Numbered from the stretch's first letter, positions 9,654 to 17,784 are shown. The stretch is 64,000 bases of DNA from Halomontanus rarus (GCF_029338335.1 NZ_CP119797.1); one strand, 5' to 3'. Numbers and translations: made by a program. The notes: a model not told the origin generated them from the letters alone.

Positions 9654-10070
9654 GGCTTCAATTGGGGATTCGAGTGGACACACGTTGTAAAAGGGTGCTC
9701 ATTCCCGGACAGTAGAAATGCACGCGGAGGTGTTCGTCCACTAGTTCAAATAATATTAAAACCCGTCATATCGCGATCGGCCTCGAGCGTCGAATAGAAG
9801 GCCGCAGTCGGCCGAACCGAGTTTCCGTCGGAGATGCCGACGGTGACGATGGCCGCTCGCGATCCGCCGAGCGAGGGTAAATGTAATTGTCGTCCGCGTG
9901 CGTGCGAGTCGCATCGTCAAAATTCGAGTGGAGTCGAGGTCTGGCGTTCACGGCGTCAGAAACGACGGTGGCGCGGCTGGCGTCGTTTGGCCTCGTCGCC
10001 GTCGGCACTGGACTCGAGACTCATCGGGACACGACCGTGACCGTGAACGGAAACGTACACGCGATCGAGA
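9654..10070. other. nirK upstream intergenic region
   Basis: About 417 bp with no credible gene. It contains TTGTAAAA near 9686, a possible TATA element for nirK on the minus strand. A weak CGGAGGTGTTCG match (two mismatches to CGAAC-N2-GTTCG) lies at 9725-9736, and an AT-rich stretch at 9745-9775. Apparent frames on either strand here look like composition noise. Confidence 0.5.
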
Positions 10071-10349
10071 TCAGGGCTCCGACGGCCGCCAGATGACGGT
10101 CACGACGTCCTCGGCCCGCTCGACCGTCTCGAACGCATAGCCTCGATCGGCGAGTTTCGGATACAGGAACTGCGGGGCCCGGTCGTTGCGCTGGACGAGC
10201 ACCGTCTCCTCGGGGAGTTCGACCAGTCGCTCGAGCGTTCGCGCGAGCGGTTCCGGCGGGCCGAGAGTCCGGACGTCGAGGTGGGATCGCGGCCGGTCGG
10301 ACGGGGCGTCCGTTCGATCGACGACGTCGGTCGGGTTCGAGTGGCGCAT
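10071..10349 (-). CDS. DUF2249 domain protein (1 of 3)
   Basis: A 92-residue protein whose core (LDVRTLGPPEPLARTLERL, then a QFLYPKL segment) has the DUF2249 pattern: an opening LDVR, a helix, and a middle segment ending in a strand with W. The start at 10349 (MRHSNPTDV) was preferred; a longer frame upstream encodes unlikely sequence. The function of DUF2249 proteins is not established; they are often found near nitrite/nitric-oxide metabolism and hemerythrin-like genes, as here. A CGAAC-N2-GTTCG-like site lies 39 bp upstream. Confidence 0.75.
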   Translation of the reverse strand: MRHSNPTDVVDRTDAPSDRPRSHLDVRTLGPPEPLARTLERLVELPEETVLVQRNDRAPQFLYPKLADRGYAFETVERAEDVVTVIWRPSEP

Positions 10350-10387
10350 ACACGTCACTCTGTCGTCGGCTCGAGTATCTTTCCTCC

Positions 10388-10399
10388 CGAACGTGATCG
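10388..10399 (-). promoter_or_regulatory. CGAAC-N2-GTTCG-like site
   Basis: CGAACGTGATCG, one mismatch from the shared palindrome, 39 bp before the DUF2249 start at 10349. It belongs to a set of sites in this block with similar spacing. Confidence 0.45.
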
Positions 10400-10611
10400 G
10401 GCGTTCTCGAGATCGCTGGACGGTGGCGTTGCAGTTCTGGTGACGGCGGGTGTTTCGATACTGGAATCCTTTCCCGACGGTACGTGCTGCGATCGGACGG
10501 TGGATTTGGAGAGTCCCTCGAGACGGAGAACGGAGAAGCGAACCGCCTGCAGCGGGAGTCGCAAAAAACAGCACGAGTGAGTATGAAGGACAGAAGCGAT
10601 CTTGGCTGTGA

Positions 10612-10839
10612 CTATCGTTTCGGGAATTTAGCGACGAACTTGCCGTTTTCGACGCGGTCGACCTCGTAGCCGTCGGCGTCGAACGTCTCGACTTCCGCCT
10701 GGAACTCGTAGAACAGCGGCTTCGGTTCGTGGTCGTTGACGATCGTGAGCGTCTCGCCGGCCTCGAGTTCGTCGAAGGCGTCGTGAATCGTTGGATGTCG
10801 GTCGACCGGTGGGATCGTTCTGACGTCGAGTGTCGTCAT
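10612..10839 (-). CDS. DUF2249 domain protein (2 of 3)
   Basis: A compact 75-residue DUF2249 protein (TLDVRTIPPVDRHPTI start, ETLTIVNDHEPKPL middle, YEVDR...FVAKFPKR end). The segment NDHEPKPLFYEF is typical of the family and of TusA-like folds, although the TusA Cys-Pro motif is absent. The role is unknown and probably linked to nitrogen-oxide or redox metabolism by neighbourhood. A perfect CGAAC-GG-GTTCG palindrome lies 41 bp before the start codon, suggesting regulated transcription. Confidence 0.8.
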   Translation of the reverse strand: MTTLDVRTIPPVDRHPTIHDAFDELEAGETLTIVNDHEPKPLFYEFQAEVETFDADGYEVDRVENGKFVAKFPKR

Positions 10840-10879
10840 GCACGCTCACCTCGACGCGGGGGAAGTATCGACCTTGGTC

Positions 10880-10891
10880 CGAACGGGTTCG
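10880..10891 (-). promoter_or_regulatory. CGAAC-N2-GTTCG palindrome
   Basis: CGAACGGGTTCG has perfect arms and lies 41 bp upstream of the DUF2249 start at 10839. It is the expected position for an activator site just upstream of a TATA box in a leaderless archaeal promoter. Confidence 0.6.
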
Positions 10892-11059
10892 GGGCTGCTG
10901 GTTCGGACGGAGAGTTCGAGTCGGTGTTTCGGACTGACGGTGAAACGGACGGTGTAGAGAGAACGGAACGACGAAATCGTCACGAGGACCGTTCCGATCC
11001 TCTTCGTCGACTTTCGGCCGGTTCTCGCCTTCGGAACCGACCTGCTCGAATCAGCGCGC

Positions 11060-11335
11060 TCAAGCCGTCTCGATCAGGACGTGCCACTCCTCGTCGTCGC
11101 TCCCCTCTTCACGCACGCGACACTCCGTCTCGTAGGTGAAGCCGCGGGCCTCGAGCACCGAATACAGCGGCTCGGGCTCGAAGCCGGCGACGAGGCGAAG
11201 CCGGTCGTCGTCGCCGAGCGAGCCGAGCGCGCTCATGATGTCGCCGAACGGCGGCCCGTCGATGTCGCGGACGTCGAGCCGTCGCTCGGAGGGGTTTCGG
11301 TTTCGGCCTCGATTCTGATTTTGATTTTGAGACAT
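11060..11335 (-). CDS. DUF2249 domain protein (3 of 3)
   Basis: A 91-residue protein with a polar Asn/Gln/Arg-rich head (residues 1-17) followed by RLDVRDIDGPPFGDIM and GFEPEPLYSVL, the DUF2249 pattern. It ends in a strand with EWHVLIETA. It is transcribed divergently from the HTH-10 regulator gene at 11470; two copies of the CGAAC-type palindrome lie between them. The function is unknown. Confidence 0.75.
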   Translation of the reverse strand: MSQNQNQNRGRNRNPSERRLDVRDIDGPPFGDIMSALGSLGDDDRLRLVAGFEPEPLYSVLEARGFTYETECRVREEGSDDEEWHVLIETA

Positions 11336-11374
11336 CGTCTGAGCGTTCGCCGCTCGAGCGGTTGGTCGTTGTCG

Positions 11375-11386
11375 TGAACGTGTTCG
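11375..11386. promoter_or_regulatory. CGAAC-N2-GTTCG-like site in divergent promoter
   Basis: TGAACGTGTTCG, one mismatch, 40 bp before the DUF2249 start at 11335. This is the same spacing as the sites before the neighbouring DUF2249 and cupin genes. Confidence 0.5.
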
Positions 11387-11456
11387 GGTTCAGTATTGGT
11401 GCTTTCGGTGATTCCCAGCCGAACGGATTCGGCTCTACCTGTTAGTACCCGCCGAC

Positions 11457-11468
11457 CGAACCTGTTCG
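11457..11468. promoter_or_regulatory. CGAAC-N2-GTTCG palindrome at regulator start
   Basis: CGAACCTGTTCG has perfect arms and ends 1 bp before the ATG of the HTH-10 gene. A site here would block the transcription or translation start, fitting negative autoregulation. Alternatively the true start is the internal Met codon at 11497. Confidence 0.5.
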
Positions 11469-11469
11469 T

Positions 11470-12147
11470 ATGGCACAGGCGACACTCGCGATTACCATGC
11501 CCGAACAGGTGTGGGTCCAGCAGGTATCGACGGCCCATCCCGAGGCGACGATCCGCGTTATCGCTGCCGTTCCCGGTTCTGAATCCGGGTTCGCACTGAT
11601 CCGGATCGCCGGCCCCGACGTCCCGTCGGTCATCGAGGACATGGACACGCACCCGCAGATCACGGAACTCACCCTCGCACAGTGGAGCGAGAACGAGGCG
11701 ACGGTTCACTTCGAAACCACCGCCCCGCTCTTACTGTTCTCCTCGCGAGATTCCGGGATGCCGATCGAACTCCCGGTCGAAATCCAAGACGGCGAGGCGA
11801 TCGTGGAGGCGACCGGCTCTCGCGACCGCCTCTCCGAACTCGCGGAACAACTCGAGTTCTTCGGGTTGCAGTACCGGATCGAGCACATCCGCGAACGACT
11901 CCACGATAGCCAACTGCTCTCGGAACGCCAGCAGGAGATCGTCGTCGCAGCCGTCAGGCAGGGTTACTACGACACGCCGCGGCAGTGTTCGCTGACCGAA
12001 CTCGCCGACCACCTCGAGATCGCGAAGTCGACCTGTAGCGAGACGCTCCACCGCGCGGAAGAAGGGATCATCAAGGAGTTCGTCGGGGATCTCCCCAACG
12101 TCGAGGAGGAACCACCCGAGGGCGTCGTGGCAACGTCCTCCGATTAG
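11470..12147 (+). CDS. HTH-10 (Bat/DmsR-type) transcriptional regulator
   Basis: A 225-residue haloarchaeal regulator. Residues 1-145 form the sensory part with no Cys cluster like that of NarO. Residues 148-205 form the HTH_10 domain (LSERQQEIV, QGYYDTPR, LTELADHLEIAKST, ETLHRAEEG). Family members such as Bat, DmsR and NarO control bacteriorhodopsin or anaerobic respiration genes. Its position between DUF2249/nirK and the cupin/halocyanin/NrfD genes, together with the repeated CGAAC-type palindromes, suggests local control of nitrogen-oxide or electron-acceptor metabolism. A paralogue at 54803-55459 shares layout and motifs. Confidence 0.85.
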   Translation: MAQATLAITMPEQVWVQQVSTAHPEATIRVIAAVPGSESGFALIRIAGPDVPSVIEDMDTHPQITELTLAQWSENEATVHFETTAPLLLFSSRDSGMPIELPVEIQDGEAIVEATGSRDRLSELAEQLEFFGLQYRIEHIRERLHDSQLLSERQQEIVVAAVRQGYYDTPRQCSLTELADHLEIAKSTCSETLHRAEEGIIKEFVGDLPNVEEEPPEGVVATSSD

Positions 12148-12476
12148 GCGTCGGTACGCGGTGCCAGAACCAGCAGTGCGGTACTCTTCTCGAGCGCTTC
12201 CGGCGAAACGTCCTGATTCCCGTCGAACCTGACGATCTCGCCCGCGTTCACCTCGTGTTCGTCCTCGCCGAGCGTGACCGACAGTCGCCCCTCGAGTAGG
12301 TGCAGGACGATCTGCCGGTCGGGGTGTTGGTGTGGCGGGACGGTCTCGCCGGCGTCGAGGCGCAACCTGATCGTCTGGGGTTCGCCCTCGAACGCTCGTG
12401 CGTGCGGTGTCCCTTCGAGGTCCTCGAGGGTGGCGCGTTCGGTCGGTGTGACGGGAAGTTCGGTCTCGTCGGTCAT
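12144..12476 (-). CDS. Cupin-domain protein
   Basis: A 110-residue single-cupin protein. Conserved elements are ETVPPHQHPDRQIV (metal-binding His pair), HLLEGRLSVTLGEDEHEVNAG and a C-terminal strand. Small cupins like this act as dioxygenases, isomerases or metal/ligand sensors; the sequence does not choose among these. It converges with the HTH-10 gene with a 4-bp overlap of the ends. A CGAAG-CC-GTTCG site lies 40 bp before its start, so it probably belongs to the same regulon. Confidence 0.8.
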   Translation of the reverse strand: MTDETELPVTPTERATLEDLEGTPHARAFEGEPQTIRLRLDAGETVPPHQHPDRQIVLHLLEGRLSVTLGEDEHEVNAGEIVRFDGNQDVSPEALEKSTALLVLAPRTDA

Positions 12477-12515
12477 CGGGTTCTCGTCGGCGCTCGTAAC
12501 GGAAGGGACTTGACC

Positions 12516-12527
12516 CGAAGCCGTTCG
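12516..12527 (-). promoter_or_regulatory. CGAAC-N2-GTTCG-like site before cupin
   Basis: CGAAGCCGTTCG, one mismatch, 40 bp upstream of the cupin start. Confidence 0.45.
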
Positions 12528-12631
12528 GCCGTCAGTTCCGAACCCCTACCCGTACCCGGTCTCGTTTTGGTTCTCGAGGTCCCCTCGCTCACCGCTCAGC
12601 TGTCGGTTCTCGGCTGCAAACGGTGGTGGTT

Positions 12632-12806
12632 ACAATAGGTGCCTATTGCCCGGGTAGGACCATACACAATAGCTACCTATTACTAGGGTCACATGCACAA
12701 TAGCTACCTATTACTAGGGTCACATGCACAATAGCTACCTATTGTAGGAGGCTGGGGATAATAGCTACCTATTACTAGGATCGCAGGGACAATAGCTACC
12801 TATTGC
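12632..12806. repeat. Six-copy ACAATAGCTACCTATT array, about 31-bp period
   Basis: Six copies begin at 12632, 12666, 12697, 12728, 12758 and 12789, so spacing is 34, 31, 31, 30 and 31 bp, about three helical turns. The core is an inverted repeat AATAG-N4-CTATT. The first copy, ACAATAGGTGCCTATTGC, matches the parA-promoter palindrome at 751 in 17 of 18 positions. Copies 2 and 3 form an exact 31-bp tandem repeat. Spacers of about 15 bp partly repeat, so this is not a CRISPR. Phased palindromes sharing the parA operator core suggest a centromere-like partition site (parS) or an iteron control element. It lies in the 576-bp gap between the cupin and halocyanin genes; I see no gene in that gap. 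Confidence 0.75.
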
Positions 12807-12962
12807 TTTCCTCGTGGTCGAAAACGGAATGGATACACCGCACGTCGGTCGTCAGTCGATCGCCGATCACCGTTCACCGATCACTGAGCCGCCGCGCAGC
12901 GGTGGCACCGAGGGACGTCTCGGCACCTGTGTATAGAGGGGGACTCCCCAAGTGGACTGTCC

Positions 12963-12974
12963 CGAACGTATTCG
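12963..12974 (+). promoter_or_regulatory. CGAAC-N2-GTTCG-like site before halocyanin operon
   Basis: CGAACGTATTCG, one mismatch, inside the larger palindrome CCGAACGTATTCGG. It lies 78 bp before the halocyanin start and may control the halocyanin/Fe-S/NrfD genes. Confidence 0.5.
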
Positions 12975-13052
12975 GTCGGGTTCCCAGACGGTGAAAACCA
13001 GCGCTACGGTTCAATCAATAGCCCCGCTGAGGTCCTCATAGAGGTCTCAATA

Positions 13053-13574
13053 ATGACGACAACCGACCGAAGTCGACGAACCTTCCTGCAAGCATCGGGC
13101 GCAACACTGGCCGTCTCACTGGCTGCGGGCTGTCTCGGTGGCGGCGACGATTCGTCCGGGAACGGCGATAGCGACAACGGTGGCAACGGCGACAACGGAA
13201 ACGGAGACACCGGCAACGGCGACGCTGGCGAGGAGTACGACTTCGGCGACTGGTTCGACAACACCGGAAACTACGACGGCGTCGAAGACCACACGGGCGA
13301 AGACGAAGTGACCGTGATGGTCGGGACGGGATCGTCGGGATACGAGTACAGTCCCGCAGCGATCGCAGTCGACAGCGGCACGACCGTCGTCTGGGAGTGG
13401 ACAGGTGACGGCGGCGGCCACGACGTCGTCGCGGACGGCGGCTCCTTCGAGAGCGAGCTGCAAACAAGCGAGGGCGACACGTTCGAACACACGTTCGACG
13501 ACACGGGGACCTACGAGTACTACTGTAACCCTCACGTCAGTATGGGCATGAAAGGTGCCGTGGTCGTCGAATGA
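13053..13574 (+). CDS. Halocyanin-like blue copper lipoprotein
   Basis: A 173-residue Tat lipoprotein. SRRTFLQ (Arg8-Arg9) is the twin-arginine motif, and LAAGC places the lipid-modified Cys at residue 27. A Gly/Asn/Asp linker follows, then a plastocyanin fold with copper ligands in GGGHDVV and YYCNPHVSMGM (Cys, His, Met). It probably carries electrons on the outer membrane face, for example to nitrite reductase or from the NrfD complex downstream. It is the first gene of a same-strand series with the Fe-S and NrfD genes. Confidence 0.9.
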   Translation: MTTTDRSRRTFLQASGATLAVSLAAGCLGGGDDSSGNGDSDNGGNGDNGNGDTGNGDAGEEYDFGDWFDNTGNYDGVEDHTGEDEVTVMVGTGSSGYEYSPAAIAVDSGTTVVWEWTGDGGGHDVVADGGSFESELQTSEGDTFEHTFDDTGTYEYYCNPHVSMGMKGAVVVE

Positions 13575-13676
13575 CGAACGCCACGACGACGGTACAGGAC
13601 CCGACGCCCCACCGCTCGAGAGCGGTCGATCGGACGAGACCGTCCGGAAAACCCAGACGGGAGGTGCGCTAACGCG

Positions 13677-14930
13677 ATGAGTACCGACGAGGCGACCGCC
13701 GACGAGGTGCTGGCCGACCTCCACACCGACGAGTGGGAGGCGGAGATGCAAGCGCTCCTCGAGGAGGGCGACTACGACGCCGAACTCGGCCTCGAGATGG
13801 CCAAAGACGCCCAGCGACTCGTCGCCGACGAGTTGGACGAAGCCGATTTCTACGAGCGCTATCACGACGCGGTGATCGACGAGTTCGGCGTCGACGATCG
13901 ACCGGTGGCGGAGGCTATCGAAGCCGCCGACGGCGACCGCGAAACGTTCGTCGAGTCGCTCGAAGCGCTCGAGGACGGCGAGCTGGATCGCCGCGAGGCG
14001 ATGAAGAAGATGGGCGCCGCCGGACTCTTCCTCGGTCTCGGCACGTGGGCGAGCAAAGAGAACGCCGAGGGCGGCCCCGACGCGGCGTCGGTTGCCGCGG
14101 GGGGCGACGAGGAAGAGGGAACGCAGTACGGGATGGTCATCGACCTGCAGAAGTGCGACGGCTGTCTCGCTTGCGTCGTCGCGTGTAGCCAGGAAAACAA
14201 CACCTCGGCGGGTGCCAACTGGATGTACGTCTTCACGTACGAGGACGACCAGCAGCAGGGTGAGAACTATCTCGTCCGAACGTGCCAGCACTGCAGCGAC
14301 GCACCCTGCGAGAAGGTGTGCCCGACCACGGCTCGCCACAAGCGCACGGAAGACGGCCTCGTGCTCACCGACTACGACGTCTGTATCGGCTGTCGGTACT
14401 GTCAGGTCGCGTGTCCGTACGGGGTCAACTACTTCCAGTGGGGCGAACCCGACACGCCCCGGTCGGAACTCGACCCCGAACACGTCTACGACGGCCGGGA
14501 CCGACGGGTCGACAGCCGTCCGCCGAAGGGCGTGATGGGCAAGTGTACCATGTGTCCCTCGCGTCAGGACGGCAAGCGTGGCGAGGAGAAGATTGGGACG
14601 ACAGCCTGCGAGGACGCCTGTTCGATGGACGCGATCCACTTCGGCGATATGAACGACGACGAAAGCGATCCGAACCAGTACCTCGAACGGGTCCGAGCGG
14701 AGAACGCCAACGACCGCGAAGACTACCCGAATCGGACCGAAGACACCGTTTCGACGTTCCGGCTGCTCGAGGAACTGGGTACCGACCCGAACGTCGTCTT
14801 CGTGGGCAACGAGCCCGGCCCGAACGCCCGCCAGGTCGAAGGCCCGGTCTCCTACGAGGACGTCGGTGAGGTCGACCGCCGTAAGGAAGTGCTCGACGAC
14901 GGCACGTTCGGCGGAGGTGTGATCGGATGA
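13677..14930 (+). CDS. Four-cluster 4Fe-4S electron-transfer subunit (DmsB/NrfC/PsrB-like)
   Basis: A 417-residue protein. Residues 1-140 are a long acidic helical extension, seen in haloarchaeal members and absent from bacterial NrfC/PsrB. Residues 150-330 hold four cysteine groups: CDGCLACVVAC, CQHCSDAPCEKVCP, CIGCRYCQVACP, and CTMCP with CEDAC. An internal segment near 103-120 (DRREAMKKMG then a Gly/Leu stretch) resembles a Tat signal but lies about 100 residues in. The stop overlaps the NrfD start (ATGA). It should pass electrons between a quinol-oxidising NrfD and an unidentified partner; no molybdopterin catalytic subunit is in the window. Confidence 0.88.
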   Translation: MSTDEATADEVLADLHTDEWEAEMQALLEEGDYDAELGLEMAKDAQRLVADELDEADFYERYHDAVIDEFGVDDRPVAEAIEAADGDRETFVESLEALEDGELDRREAMKKMGAAGLFLGLGTWASKENAEGGPDAASVAAGGDEEEGTQYGMVIDLQKCDGCLACVVACSQENNTSAGANWMYVFTYEDDQQQGENYLVRTCQHCSDAPCEKVCPTTARHKRTEDGLVLTDYDVCIGCRYCQVACPYGVNYFQWGEPDTPRSELDPEHVYDGRDRRVDSRPPKGVMGKCTMCPSRQDGKRGEEKIGTTACEDACSMDAIHFGDMNDDESDPNQYLERVRAENANDREDYPNRTEDTVSTFRLLEELGTDPNVVFVGNEPGPNARQVEGPVSYEDVGEVDRRKEVLDDGTFGGGVIG

Positions 14931-16291
14931 GCACGAAGCGAGCGATCGAGTCGGACATCCTCCGGCCGCTGTCCGCCACGTCGAAGAAGTACTACGCGCT
15001 GGTGGCGGTAACGCTCGTGGCGATCGGACTCTTCGCGGTCGCCTGGGGGCTCCAGCTTCGCGACGGGTTGATCGTCACCGGCCTCGGAGACTGGGGCTCC
15101 GGCGGCGGCGTCACCTGGGGACTGTACATCGGCGCGTTCATCTGGTGGGTCGGGATCGCTCACGGGGGGATCATCCTCTCGGCGTCGGTCCGCCTGCTCG
15201 GCATGGACCGCTACCAGCCGGTCGCCCGCCTCGCGGAACTGCTGACTCTCGCCGGACTCACCGCCGCGGGATTGTACATCATCATCCACGTCGGGCGACC
15301 GGACCGGATCGTCACGAGCATCCTGCTCAACTACACCGAAACGGTCCACACCTCGCCGCTGGTCTGGGACGTCACCGTCATCACGCTCTACTTCGTGATG
15401 ACCGCGACCTACCTCGCGCTGACGCTTCGATACGACGTCACGCGACTTCGCGACCAGCTTCCGGACCGGTTCGAACCGGTGTACAAACTCCTGACCGTCG
15501 GTTACAGCGAGGCCGAAGACGAGGTCGTCGAGCGGATGGTCTGGTGGCTCGCGCTCGGGATCATCATCCTCGCGCCGCTGTTGCTCCACGGCGGGGTCAT
15601 CCCGTGGTTGTTCTCCCTGCTGCCCTCGATGCCGGGCTGGTCCGGCGCGATCCAGGGACCGCAGTTCCTGACCATCGCCCTCACCTCGGCGATCGGTGGC
15701 GTGTTGATCCTCTCCTACGCGTTCCGGAGGGCCTACGACTGGGATCACATCATCACGGACGACGTCTTCCGCGGGCTCACCCTGTGGCTGGGGCTGTTCA
15801 CGCTCCTGTTCCTGTGGCTGCAACTCCAGCAGGTCATCAACGGCGTCTTCGCCGCACCGATCGACCAGACCCACGCGGCCGAGGCGAAGCTGGGCCACCC
15901 CGCCTACTGGACCTCGATGGGGCTCGCGATCACCACGCTCGCGTTCATCTTCGCGCAGACGATCCGCCCGTCGCTGTTCAGCCGCACGCGAAGCGTCCTC
16001 GCCGGCGTGGCCATCCTCTCTGCGACGCTGATCGAGAAGATCTTCTTCGTCGTCGAGGGGCTGCTGTCCCCGACGTTCGAACTCTACCACGCCGTTCCGG
16101 GGAGTTACGTCCCCAGCCCGGTCGAGATCGCCTCGCTGATCGGGACGATCGGCGTCGTGACGCTGTTCTTCCTCGTCGTCTCGAAGGTGATTCCGGTCGT
16201 CGAGCTGCACGCGATCGAGGCCCACGAGGACGACGGCGACGGTGAGGAACCGACAGCCGACCGACGGACTTCCACGGAGGTGAACGCATGA
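14927..16291 (+). CDS. NrfD/PsrC-family membrane quinone-interacting subunit
   Basis: A 454-residue integral membrane protein with about nine to ten hydrophobic helices, of the polysulfide-reductase PsrC/NrfD type that exchanges electrons with menaquinol. The N-terminal 20 residues are cytoplasmic and charged; the C-terminal tail is acidic. It is coupled to the Fe-S gene before it and the 68-residue gene after it by ATGA overlaps, so the three products likely form one complex. Confidence 0.88.
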   Translation: MSTKRAIESDILRPLSATSKKYYALVAVTLVAIGLFAVAWGLQLRDGLIVTGLGDWGSGGGVTWGLYIGAFIWWVGIAHGGIILSASVRLLGMDRYQPVARLAELLTLAGLTAAGLYIIIHVGRPDRIVTSILLNYTETVHTSPLVWDVTVITLYFVMTATYLALTLRYDVTRLRDQLPDRFEPVYKLLTVGYSEAEDEVVERMVWWLALGIIILAPLLLHGGVIPWLFSLLPSMPGWSGAIQGPQFLTIALTSAIGGVLILSYAFRRAYDWDHIITDDVFRGLTLWLGLFTLLFLWLQLQQVINGVFAAPIDQTHAAEAKLGHPAYWTSMGLAITTLAFIFAQTIRPSLFSRTRSVLAGVAILSATLIEKIFFVVEGLLSPTFELYHAVPGSYVPSPVEIASLIGTIGVVTLFFLVVSKVIPVVELHAIEAHEDDGDGEEPTADRRTSTEVNA

Positions 16292-16494
16292 GCATCATTC
16301 AGGGTCCCGGCACGTGGCTGATCTTCGGTATCATCGGACTCCCGGTGTACACCGTGATCATCGCGTGGTTCCTCGGCGAACCGCGCGATACGAAGACCGC
16401 CGCACTGGGACTGGGATACCTCGTCGGACTGACGGTCCTGCTCTGGACCGCCATGTTCATCAAGACGATCCTGCTCGACATCGTCTTCTTCTGA
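16288..16494 (+). CDS. Small two-helix membrane subunit of the NrfD complex
   Basis: A 68-residue hydrophobic protein with two predicted transmembrane helices (about 8-30 and 40-65) separated by a short loop containing EPRDTK. It starts inside the end of the NrfD gene (ATGA overlap), so it is very probably translated with it and may be an accessory subunit. I do not recognise a named family. Confidence 0.75.
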   Translation: MSIIQGPGTWLIFGIIGLPVYTVIIAWFLGEPRDTKTAALGLGYLVGLTVLLWTAMFIKTILLDIVFF

Positions 16495-16617
16495 ACGCCG
16501 GCCGGCCGCCGTTTCGGCGGCTTTCGGACCCCGACGCGCTCGAGCGAACCGAACGACCCGATCGACCACTCTAGACGACCCGAACGAACCCACTACGCGG
16601 AGACACTGATACGACCC

Positions 16618-17784
16618 ATGACACTAGCAGAACGCGAACGCGACCTCGAGAACCGACTTCGATCGATCGACGATCCGCTGCTCAGCGACGAGCACGATCA
16701 CGAGAACGAAACCGAACGCGACGGAGCCACAGACGACCGAGCGGACGACCCCGCGGACATCGTCTCGCTCGGCCTCGTCAACGACGTCTCCATCGACGGC
16801 GACACGGCGACGATCTCGCTGGCGTTCAACTCGCCGTACGCGCCGGCCGAGATGGACCTCGGCAACCGCATCCGCGAGGTCGTCACGGAGGCCGGCTTCG
16901 ACCCCGACCTCCGCGCCAGCGTAAGCGCGGAACAGGGCTTCGACGAGGAGATCATGCCCCGCGTCAAGAACGTCATCGCCGTCTCGAGCGGCAAGGGCGG
17001 CGTCGGCAAGACGACCGTCGCGGCCAACCTCGCGGCCGGACTCGAGCGGATGGGAGCGATGGTCGGCATCCTCGACTCCGACATCCACGGTCCGAACGTG
17101 CCCCGGATTCTTCCCATCGAGGGCGAGCCGGGCGTGACGCCGAACGACGAACTCGTACCGCCGCGGTCGGACGGCGTGCGCGTGATGAGCATGGGGTTTC
17201 TCACGAAGAACGCCGACGACCCCGCCATCCTCCGGGGGCCGATGGTCAACAACATCATGACCCAGTTCCTCCAGGAGGTCGAGTGGGGCGTCCTCGACTA
17301 CCTGATCGTCGACCTGCCGCCGGGAACCGGTGACGCCACCCTGAACCTGCTGCAGACGATGCCCGTCACCGGTGCGGTTATCGTGACGACGCCCCAGCAG
17401 ATGGCCGTCGACGACACCCGCAAGGGATTGCGAATGTTCCAGGAGCACGACACGCCGATCCTGGGCGTCGTCGAGAACATGTCCACCTTCCAGTGTCCGG
17501 GCTGCGACGACGAACACGACCTCTTCGGTCGCGACGGCGGCGACGACATCAGCGCGGACTACGACGTCCCGTTGCTCGCCAAACTGCCGCTCCACCCCGA
17601 TTTCGGTGCTGAAAACGCAGACGGCCCGGTCGTCAAAGACGACGACAGCCCTGTCCAGGAGTCGACGACGACGCTCGTCGAGGAGATCGCCGACCGGATC
17701 GGCGAGGTCAACCGGCGCAAAGTGGCCGACTCCTCGAGCGTTCCGGAGGCAGAACCCGTTCCGACGGAAGTCGGTCGGTCGTAG
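16618..17784 (+). CDS. Mrp/NBP35-family Fe-S carrier ATPase
   Basis: A 388-residue Mrp protein. Residues 1-45 are acidic and His-rich. Residues 45-105 resemble the MIP18/DUF59 domain (ADIVSLGLVNDVSIDG..). The deviant Walker A SGKGGVGKTT lies near 122-131, and the switch DSDIHGPNVPRI and VDLPPGTGDA motifs follow. A CPGC pair near 292 fits Fe-S cluster binding. Family members bind and transfer 4Fe-4S clusters. Its place directly after the 4Fe-4S/NrfD operon suggests it matures that complex, which is inferred. Confidence 0.9.
   Translation: MTLAERERDLENRLRSIDDPLLSDEHDHENETERDGATDDRADDPADIVSLGLVNDVSIDGDTATISLAFNSPYAPAEMDLGNRIREVVTEAGFDPDLRASVSAEQGFDEEIMPRVKNVIAVSSGKGGVGKTTVAANLAAGLERMGAMVGILDSDIHGPNVPRILPIEGEPGVTPNDELVPPRSDGVRVMSMGFLTKNADDPAILRGPMVNNIMTQFLQEVEWGVLDYLIVDLPPGTGDATLNLLQTMPVTGAVIVTTPQQMAVDDTRKGLRMFQEHDTPILGVVENMSTFQCPGCDDEHDLFGRDGGDDISADYDVPLLAKLPLHPDFGAENADGPVVKDDDSPVQESTTTLVEEIADRIGEVNRRKVADSSSVPEAEPVPTEVGRS

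Noticed and set aside
9766..10008. Small frames in the nirK upstream gap
   Set aside because: They show no family motif; the gap is better read as regulatory DNA.
12632..12806. CRISPR array
   Set aside because: Units are 16-18 nt and palindromic, spacers about 15 nt and partly repeated, and no cas gene is near.
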